Shown here: in pieces, positions 1 through 5,381 of the stretch
Layout of the letters: each line of letters begins with the position of its first letter
How positions within the stretch are numbered: the first letter of the stretch is position 1
Assembly (NCBI GenBank): GCA_030589715.1
Contig: JAUUVE010000156.1
Location: 1-5,914, forward strand
Source: Desulfobacteraceae bacterium
Lineage (GTDB): Bacteria; Desulfobacterota; DSM-4660; Desulfatiglandales; Desulfatiglandaceae
Direction of reading: 5' to 3'
DNA: 5,914 nt
Program-made: the position numbers and the translations under genes
The notes under the pieces: model-generated
Database searches by the model: none
Told to the model about the DNA's origin: nothing
What the model saw: only the letters and a program-made list of their open reading frames with translations

Positions 1-35
1 TAAACACCATCTGTTTCCCTGTAAAAAACTCGGAC

Positions 36-47
36 CTCACCTCCTTT
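36..47 (-). promoter_or_regulatory. Strong Shine-Dalgarno-like element near the left edge
   Basis: Read on the minus strand this is AAAGGAGGTGAG, close to a perfect complement of the 16S rRNA 3' end. No ATG, GTG or TTG lies at the usual 5-10 nt after it. In one minus-strand frame a GTG (bases 40-38) overlaps the element, and an in-frame ATG follows at bases 10-8, preceded by AGGG about 6 nt upstream. That frame stays open to the window edge and has a stop at 73-71. The simplest reading is that a minus-strand gene begins here and runs off the left edge, starting at base 10 or 40, but only 3-13 codons are visible. The product cannot be named. Confidence 0.25.
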
Positions 48-154
48 AGATTAGCTGAATCGCGGCCCTCCTACCACAATTAGCCAGACAATTTGCCTTG
101 GTCATGATCCAGACACGTGTCACCCCGGGGTTTAGGTGAAAGGGCCATATCTCT

Positions 155-189
155 CAAAAAAGCAAACCGCTGTCTCTCTAAGAAGCGGT
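155..189 (-). terminator. Putative weak intrinsic terminator after the epimerase gene
   Basis: On the minus strand ACCGCT (189-184) pairs with AGCGGT (171-166) around a 12-nt loop. It is followed directly by a T-rich tract, TTTGCTTTTTT (166-156, sharing the last stem base). Hairpin then T-tract is the layout of a rho-independent terminator, and it lies about 120 bp beyond the stop of the minus-strand epimerase gene, where one would be expected. The stem is only 6 bp and the T-tract is interrupted by GC, so termination may be partial. Read on the plus strand the hairpin is not followed by T residues. Confidence 0.4.
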
Positions 190-310
190 ATAGGATTTCC
201 AGGCACCGGAAAGATCTGTCAACATTCAGCCAGAAAGGATGAATCCCAAGAAAATTAATATCAGGATATCAAATGTCAAGAGGAGGACGATAAAAAAAAC
301 AACAAAAGCC

Positions 311-1270
311 CTATACAGGCTGATTGAGGCGCCATTCTAATGTCTTGCGAATCCCCTCCTCTAAATCGGTCTCCGGAGTCCACCCCAAGGCGCCACTCGC
401 CTTTTCTACCACAAGACAGCTCTTGGTCAAGTCGCCTGGTCGCGCAAGCCGCTTTATGGGTATGACCAACTCCCCTGATACCCTCGGCTCCACCACCTTA
501 AAGGCCTCAAAGATCATCTCATATAGGGCCAATGTCTTTGTCCCAAGACCGGTCCCTATATTAAAGAAATCTCCACCCCCCCTGTCAAGGGCACTCAGAT
601 TTGCCTTGACAACATCCCCCACATAGCAATAATCGCGGACCATCCCCTCCTTATCATCCGGGAAATGGTTCAGGGTGGAACGTAGCCCTTTCAAAAGATT
701 GTCCATAAAGATGGCCACTACACCAGCCTCACCATGCCGTATCTGACGAGCTCCATAGATATTGGCATAGCGCAGGGTGGTATAATCAAGCCCATATTGA
801 TGGTTGTAAAAGGCAAGGTAATGCTCTGAGCAGTATTTTGTAACTGCATAGGGAGAAAGGGGTCTTGGCCGGCAATCCTCGGAGGTAGGATACTCAGATG
901 TCTCACCGTAAATAGCCCCTCCGGAGGATATGAAAATGACCTTTTTTATCTTATATCGAGCAGCCCCCTCCAGTAAATTCAGGAATCCCTTAATATTGAT
1001 GTCTGCGTCAAGGATGGGGTCAGATACCGAATCAGGCACACTCATCTGTGCTGCGTGATGGTTCAAGACGTCGGGTCTTTCCCTCTCGATCACTTTGACC
1101 GCCTCTGGCGAACGAATGTCTAACTCATAGAATCGCGCCTCCGGGTTGAGGTTTGAGCGCTTGCCGGTGTAAAGGTTGTCAACCACCAAGACCTCATGGC
1201 CGGCCCTGACATAGCCATCCACCACGTTTGACCCGATAAATCCAGCACCACCAGTGACCAAGATCTTCAT
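311..1270 (-). CDS. NAD-dependent sugar-nucleotide epimerase (UDP-glucose 4-epimerase/GalE-like)
   Basis: A 319-residue extended short-chain dehydrogenase/reductase, a complete length for the family. The N-terminal Rossmann motif GGAGFIG spans residues 7-13, with D31 placed to bind the NAD ribose. HHAAQ (71-75), SSGGAIYG (115-122) and the catalytic Y141-x3-K145 pair follow, with RYANIYG (167-173) in the substrate domain. The C-terminal RPGD (277-280) and GWTPET (296-301) segments are typical of GalE/WbpP-type UDP-sugar epimerases. Family members interconvert UDP-glucose/galactose or their N-acetyl forms in the cytoplasm, feeding polysaccharide synthesis. The exact sugar cannot be read from sequence. 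The ATG at 1270 is preceded by GAGG about 7 nt upstream, and the Rossmann motif begins at once, so the start is secure. It is divergent from the cysteine synthase fusion and no glycan gene neighbours it here, so it may be monocistronic. Confidence 0.93.
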   Translation of the reverse strand: MKILVTGGAGFIGSNVVDGYVRAGHEVLVVDNLYTGKRSNLNPEARFYELDIRSPEAVKVIERERPDVLNHHAAQMSVPDSVSDPILDADINIKGFLNLLEGAARYKIKKVIFISSGGAIYGETSEYPTSEDCRPRPLSPYAVTKYCSEHYLAFYNHQYGLDYTTLRYANIYGARQIRHGEAGVVAIFMDNLLKGLRSTLNHFPDDKEGMVRDYCYVGDVVKANLSALDRGGGDFFNIGTGLGTKTLALYEMIFEAFKVVEPRVSGELVIPIKRLARPGDLTKSCLVVEKASGALGWTPETDLEEGIRKTLEWRLNQPV

Positions 1271-1313
1271 AGGGAACCTCTATAAGATATATCCCCTCTA
1301 TCTTTTCGCGAAC

Positions 1314-1340
1314 ATTATCAGCATTGAGACTGATAGTCAA
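1314..1340 (-). promoter_or_regulatory. Candidate sigma70-type promoter for the epimerase gene
   Basis: On the minus strand TTGACT (1340-1335) resembles a -35 box and GATAAT (1319-1314) matches the -10 consensus at 5 of 6 positions. The spacer is 15 nt, shorter than the preferred 17. It would give a leader of roughly 35-40 nt before the ATG at 1270. Assigned by eye from consensus and position only. Confidence 0.35.
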
Positions 1341-1378
1341 GTTCTTACGAAAACCGCTGAGTTTGCGGATTATTCCCA

Positions 1379-1407
1379 TTGAAAGTCTTGAAGTATTAGT
1401 ATATTAC
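1379..1407 (+). promoter_or_regulatory. Candidate sigma70-type promoter for the cysteine synthase fusion gene
   Basis: TTGAAA at 1379-1384 (5 of 6 to the -35 consensus) is followed after 17 nt by TATTAC at 1402-1407. An overlapping TATATT at 1400-1405 is a better -10 but has a 15-nt spacer. Transcription would start near 1414, leaving about 50 nt of leader. That is too short for a T-box or SAM riboswitch, so no RNA leader control of this cysteine gene is apparent. The divergent promoter to the epimerase lies about 40 bp away in the same spacer, so one regulator could affect both. Confidence 0.35.
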
Positions 1408-1463
1408 ACCCAACTGGATCTTGATGGCCCTTTCATTTTGGAATTGCGGTGGAGTATTAACGA

Positions 1464-3812
1464 ATGACCAACAAATACCATAGTATCCTGGATCAGATTG
1501 GCGGGACCCCATTGGTCCCCATAAACAGGCTCAACCCTAATAAAGATGTGGAGATACTGGCCAAGCTTGAATCTTTTAACCCGGCCGGTTCTGTAAAAGA
1601 CAGACCAGCCCTTTATATGATCGAAGAAGCGGAGAAAAGGGGAGAGCTTACAAAGGACAAGATCATCCTCGAGGCCACCAGCGGGAACACCGGAATAGGG
1701 CTTGCCTTTGTGGCTGCAGTCAAGGGGTACCGTATTGTCCTCACCATGTCAGAGGCGGTGAGCCAGGAGCGTGTCAAGATCCTTAATGCCATGGGGGCAG
1801 AGATAAAATTCACACCTGCACACCTGGGAACCGATGGAGCCATCGAATTCGGTTACAAGTTGGCGAGAGAAGGGTCCGAAAAATACTGGCTTGCCGACCA
1901 GTTCAATAACGAAGCCAACTGGATGGCTCACTACCACGGGACTGCCATGGAGATCTGGGAACAGACAAATGGCAATTTAGACGTTATTGTGGCAACCATG
2001 GGTACTACCGGTACGCTGATGGGGCTCAGCAGACGATTTCAGGAACTTAGACCCGACGTACAAATTATTGGTGTGGAACCCTACCTGGGTCATAAGATCC
2101 AGGGACTAAAGAATATGAAGGAAGCGTATCAGCCGGGTATCTTTGAAAGGAAACGGTTGAACCAAATTATCCGCATCGACGATCAAGAGGCCTATGAGAC
2201 CTCGCGTATCCTGGCCCGAAAAGAAGGGATTTTTGTAGGGATGAGTTCCGGCGCGGCAATGGCCGCGGCCCTCAGAGTGGCAGGAGAGATGAAAGGGGGT
2301 AGACTGGTTGTTATACTGCCGGACGGCGGCGAGAGATATCTGAGTACCCCCTTGTTTGTGGAAAAGAAGAAGTCGGGGATACGTCTCCATAATACCTTGA
2401 GCCGCAAGAAAGAAGAATTTATCCCCATCGAGGAAGACCGTGTAACCCTGTACGCATGCGGCCCAACCCTCTGCCAGTTGATCCCTCTGGACCAGTGCAG
2501 GCGTCTGGTATTTTCGGACCTGATCAGACGGTATATGGAGTTCAAGGGCTACCAGGTAACCCACATTATGAATGTTACTGACCTGGACGACCGGACCATC
2601 GAGGGGGCCGGGGAGGCCGGTATCTCCCTAAAGGAGTTTACAGAGAAGTACTACCGCGCCTTTATGGAGGACCTGGACCGGTTGAATATAAAGAGGGCCA
2701 CCAGATATCCCAAGGCTAGTGAGCATGTGGACGATATGATAAGGCTTACCCAGAAACTGCTTGAAAAGGGATATGGTTACGAGAAATTCCGCTCTGTCTA
2801 TTTTGACATCTCACGATTTAAGGACTATGGGAAGCTCTCGAAGATAGATCTGGACAAGATCAGGCTCGGCAAGACCGTGGACTTAGACCAATATGAAAAG
2901 GAGAACCCCAGGGATTTTACCCTACTCAAGAGATCGACCCTCAATGATCTAAAAAGTGGGATATTTTATCAGACCCAGTGGGGGAATATCAGGCCTGGTT
3001 GGCATATACAATGCTCAGCCATGGCAATGAAATACCTTGGCCCCACCTATGACATACATACAAGCGGCGTTGAACTGATATTTCCCCACCATGAGAACGC
3101 AATCGCCATCAGTCAGTCTGTCACAGACAAACCACTGGCCAATTACTGGATCCATAACGAACAGGTCTTGATCAACGACAAGGAGTCTTCATCTACCTCA
3201 GGGGAGGATACACTTACCCTGAGGGATCTCCTGGATCAAGGCTACACGGGAAGAGAGGTGCGTTATTGGCTACTCAGTCGTCATTACCGAAAACCCATCT
3301 TCTTTTCCTATACCAAGTTGAACGCGGCCAAGAATACCATGGCCCATCTTGATACATTCGTCCAAAAGCTCCACTCTTGCAAATCAGGACCGGATGATCC
3401 CGGTATGAATCAGATAGCCTATGACTTGAGGCACAAGTTTGTGGAGTCCATGGACGATGACCTCAACATTGCTCCCGGACTGGCCGCCCTCTTCCAGTTT
3501 ACTCGCAGGATAAATAAGATCATGGATCAAAATGGCCTGTCCGCCTCAGACCAAGAAAAGGTCCTCAAGGCCCTGAAACACATCAATTCGGTATTAGGTG
3601 TTATGGACCTTGAACCCCCGGAGGTGGATAAAGAGGTGGGGGGCCTTATTGAAAGGAGGGAGAAGGCCAGAGATGAGAAGGAGTGGGAGACAGCCGATCG
3701 CCTGCGCCAGGAGCTTCAGGATGCGGGGATCGAGGTTATCGATACAAAAGAAGGCCCGGTGTGGCGCAAGATCAAGGATCGACCCTTGAGACCTGACATT
3801 CAGGCACCATAA
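1464..3812 (+). CDS. Cysteine synthase fused to a degenerate cysteinyl-tRNA synthetase-like protein
   Basis: Residues 1-298 form a full PLP-dependent cysteine synthase (CysK/CysM fold type II): NPAGSVKDR with Schiff-base K45, substrate loop TSGNTG (72-77), DQFNNEAN (residue 145 on), PLP-phosphate loop GTTGT (180-184), S261 in GMSSGAA (PLP N1 contact) and GERYLST near the domain end. It should make cysteine from an activated serine and sulfide. After about 7 linker residues, 306-782 align without large gaps to CysRS, from LHNTLSRKKEEF (308-319) through CGPT (332-335), NVTDLDD (370-376), GWHIQC (512-517), FPHHEN (540-545) and the DALR/anticodon domain ending in PVWRK. The HIGH site reads PLDQ (341-344) and KMSKS reads ESSST (574-578), so ATP activation is probably lost. 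Zinc ligands C332, C517 and H542 remain; the fourth, normally Glu, is A546. GGTGGAG at 1448-1454 lies 9 nt before the ATG. A working tRNA ligase is the less likely alternative. Confidence 0.9.
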   Translation: MTNKYHSILDQIGGTPLVPINRLNPNKDVEILAKLESFNPAGSVKDRPALYMIEEAEKRGELTKDKIILEATSGNTGIGLAFVAAVKGYRIVLTMSEAVSQERVKILNAMGAEIKFTPAHLGTDGAIEFGYKLAREGSEKYWLADQFNNEANWMAHYHGTAMEIWEQTNGNLDVIVATMGTTGTLMGLSRRFQELRPDVQIIGVEPYLGHKIQGLKNMKEAYQPGIFERKRLNQIIRIDDQEAYETSRILARKEGIFVGMSSGAAMAAALRVAGEMKGGRLVVILPDGGERYLSTPLFVEKKKSGIRLHNTLSRKKEEFIPIEEDRVTLYACGPTLCQLIPLDQCRRLVFSDLIRRYMEFKGYQVTHIMNVTDLDDRTIEGAGEAGISLKEFTEKYYRAFMEDLDRLNIKRATRYPKASEHVDDMIRLTQKLLEKGYGYEKFRSVYFDISRFKDYGKLSKIDLDKIRLGKTVDLDQYEKENPRDFTLLKRSTLNDLKSGIFYQTQWGNIRPGWHIQCSAMAMKYLGPTYDIHTSGVELIFPHHENAIAISQSVTDKPLANYWIHNEQVLINDKESSSTSGEDTLTLRDLLDQGYTGREVRYWLLSRHYRKPIFFSYTKLNAAKNTMAHLDTFVQKLHSCKSGPDDPGMNQIAYDLRHKFVESMDDDLNIAPGLAALFQFTRRINKIMDQNGLSASDQEKVLKALKHINSVLGVMDLEPPEVDKEVGGLIERREKARDEKEWETADRLRQELQDAGIEVIDTKEGPVWRKIKDRPLRPDIQAP

Positions 3813-4695
3813 GCCCCATTATCAACCTCAGTGTCTTGTAATCGAGGGGCTTGAAGGCACCACGGTAGGCAGCAACGGCCGTACACCCACACCTGGAGCA
3901 ATCGGCACTGCCCCCGTAAGTACACTCCTTGGGTTTCCCATCAGATCTGAAACACCTGACTCTCTTGCTGACGGGACAGGCTGAGAAACTGTTCCATTTC
4001 GTAAAATCGCGGTACGTCAGGAATTGGCGGGCCATGGCGGGTGTAAAACCTATCTTCTCCCCATAGATGCTCCTCAACTCAAGAAGGTGCTTTACCACAC
4101 GGTCTCGTTCCTCAAGCGGTATAAAGAATTCCGAATCATCCGACCTCTGGTGGGGGGTATAGAATGAAAAGCCGATCCCCTTGATAGGCAGGGCCATCAT
4201 CTCTTTTACAAAATCATCTATCCTGCTCTGATTTAACCGACATATGGTAATATGGACAATGGGAGGGCGAGGGGCCTTGAGCAGGTTCTCAACCGCCAGG
4301 GCGTATACCCCCCTTCCCCGAATCCTATCATTGACATCCTCCGGACCATCAAGGGAGAGTATCCATTGTCCATTTTCCAATTGAGGGAATCCATTTGTTC
4401 CATTTGTAAAGGCCAGTGTTGCATCGAAGATCTTGCTGGCTGCCCTGCAAACTACGGGCCGAAGTGTCGGTTCACCCCCGTAAAGAATGGCTGCCCGCAG
4501 TCCCCTTGCCCGCAACCCCTTCATGAGGGCCACCATTTCAGAATCGTTCAGTTCTTTTGAATGTCCCTCCTTCCACCAGTAGCAGTGAATGCACCTGAGG
4601 TTGCAGCGGTTGGTGATGTCAATGGCCGCCGAGGTGGCCTGCCTTGTCAGGAGCCATTTGCCCAGGATGGCAAGTTTTCCTGCGGTTAGTATCAT
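3772..4695 (-). CDS. Radical SAM protein with a cysteine-rich C-terminal tail
   Basis: A 307-residue radical SAM enzyme of unrecognised subfamily. C31, C35 and C38 in CNLRCIHC form the CxxxCxxC site for the SAM-binding [4Fe-4S] cluster. GGEPTL (73-78) is the SAM-binding GGE motif, and SLDGPEDVNDRIRG (114-127) fits the barrel of the SPASM/Twitch-like group. The C-terminal third carries C240, C248, C258, C266, C269 and C271, the last three as CSRCGC, suggesting an auxiliary iron-sulfur cluster. Such proteins modify peptides, make cofactors or mature metalloenzymes; no small precursor peptide is visible beside it. The ATG at 4695 is the only reasonable start before the cluster motif, but its upstream sequence (TTTTTCCCT) is a poor ribosome site. 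With only 13 bp after the nucleotidyltransferase stop, translation may be coupled. Its last 41 bp overlap the convergent fusion gene. Confidence 0.88.
   Translation of the reverse strand: MILTAGKLAILGKWLLTRQATSAAIDITNRCNLRCIHCYWWKEGHSKELNDSEMVALMKGLRARGLRAAILYGGEPTLRPVVCRAASKIFDATLAFTNGTNGFPQLENGQWILSLDGPEDVNDRIRGRGVYALAVENLLKAPRPPIVHITICRLNQSRIDDFVKEMMALPIKGIGFSFYTPHQRSDDSEFFIPLEERDRVVKHLLELRSIYGEKIGFTPAMARQFLTYRDFTKWNSFSACPVSKRVRCFRSDGKPKECTYGGSADCSRCGCTAVAAYRGAFKPLDYKTLRLIMGLMVPECQVSRVDP
3811..3852. repeat. Inverted repeat at the convergent gene junction
   Basis: AAGCCCC (3811-3817) and GGGGCTT (3846-3852) are perfect 7-base inverted arms. ATTA (3818-3821) and TAAT (3839-3842) can extend the stem past a 3-nt bulge, leaving a 17-nt loop. 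It overlaps the TAA of the plus-strand fusion gene (3810-3812) and lies inside the 3' end of the radical SAM gene. No T-tract follows on either strand, so it is not a standard intrinsic terminator. It could stall polymerase or protect the mRNA 3' end, or be chance. Confidence 0.35.
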
Positions 4696-4708
4696 AGGGA
4701 AAAATCAT

Positions 4709-5353
4709 TCATTTTTTGAGGGACCTTTGAAATTGGGCATAATCCTCTGGTGTGTCTATGTCCCTGTCGTCATAGGGGCTTTCCGATTCCACCAGACACA
4801 CCTTATGGCCATATCTTTCGAATAGGGCCCTGGCGCCCACATCCCCCCTTAGCTCATATAGCTCCGGGTAAAGCTCCCGGCTGAAGATAACCGGATGGGA
4901 TCGTCTATTCTTGACCTTGATTGCGCCAATTGGAAGGTGAGAATCCAGGTATTTTTGAAGTAGGAGATTGATAAGGTTGGAATCGATGTGGGGCAGATCG
5001 GCCAAGAGGATCATGACGTGGTCATGGCTCCCCTCTATCTCCGAAAGCCCTGCTGTAATGGAAGAGCTTATTCCTTTCCTGTAATACCTATTTTCGGTAA
5101 TCTTGACTTTCGGATGGCTCAGTAACGGCCCTAATTCTCTCCTTATCTCTTTGGCCTTATGCCCCAGAACCAATACAACGGTGTCGAGATCAGAATTGAG
5201 GGCCACCTTTAGGCTTCGACCAAGAAGTGTCTCTCCCCCAACCGGCAGCAGCTGTTTTGGTCTTTGCATTCGGGTTGAAGAACCGGCGGCCAAGAGGAGA
5301 CCGGCCACCTCTTTTCGAAGTTGCTTCATCGCCTTCCATGGTTTCTTTGGCAT
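4709..5353 (-). CDS. MocA/MobA-family nucleotidyltransferase (molybdopterin cytidylyltransferase-like)
   Basis: A nucleotidyltransferase of the NTP_transf_3 family, 214 residues from the chosen start. The nucleotide-binding signature LLLAAGSSTRM (19-29) leads to K33 in RPKQLLP. ADLPHI (118-123) supplies the metal-binding Asp. SHPVIF (152-157), GDVGAR (170-175) and DIDTPED (198-204) are the conserved C-terminal blocks of MocA-like enzymes. LAAG rather than the LAGG of MobA favours the CTP-using type, which makes molybdopterin cytosine dinucleotide for xanthine-oxidase-family enzymes; other substrates are possible. The frame extends up to an ATG at 5431, but that start would overlap the upstream gene by 50 bp, add 26 basic residues and lack a good ribosome site. 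The ATG at 5353 follows GGGGAG closely and leaves a 28-bp gap. An ATG at 5329 is also possible. It sits mid-operon between iorB and the radical SAM gene. Confidence 0.85.
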   Translation of the reverse strand: MPKKPWKAMKQLRKEVAGLLLAAGSSTRMQRPKQLLPVGGETLLGRSLKVALNSDLDTVVLVLGHKAKEIRRELGPLLSHPKVKITENRYYRKGISSSITAGLSEIEGSHDHVMILLADLPHIDSNLINLLLQKYLDSHLPIGAIKVKNRRSHPVIFSRELYPELYELRGDVGARALFERYGHKVCLVESESPYDDRDIDTPEDYAQFQRSLKK

Positions 5354-5381
5354 AACTCCCCGGCCTTTCGGAGATGTCTGA

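Noticed and set aside
239..340. A 33-codon plus-strand ORF (ATG at 239, TAA at 338-340) encoding a very lysine/arginine-rich peptide
   Set aside because: AT-rich DNA produces lysine codons by chance, GG sits directly against the ATG with no spacing, and the ORF runs into the end of the epimerase gene on the other strand. There is no further support for coding.
1328..1338. GACT-gat-AGTC inverted repeat overlapping the minus-strand -35 box as an operator
   Set aside because: The arms are only 4 bases and do not extend; too short to claim.
1351..1359. AAACCGCTG repeated at 164-172 and 1351-1359, flanking the epimerase gene
   Set aside because: A single 9-base match without target duplication, transposase or further shared sequence; chance is adequate.
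1408..1463. T-box or other riboswitch controlling the cysteine gene
   Set aside because: The leader after the candidate promoter is about 50 nt, with no T-box sequence, no terminator hairpin and no room for a known cysteine- or SAM-related aptamer.
2106..2564. Long antisense open frame (152 codons) under the fusion gene
   Set aside because: It lies opposite strongly conserved cysteine synthase and CysRS motifs and shows no recognisable protein pattern; it is a shadow of the real frame.
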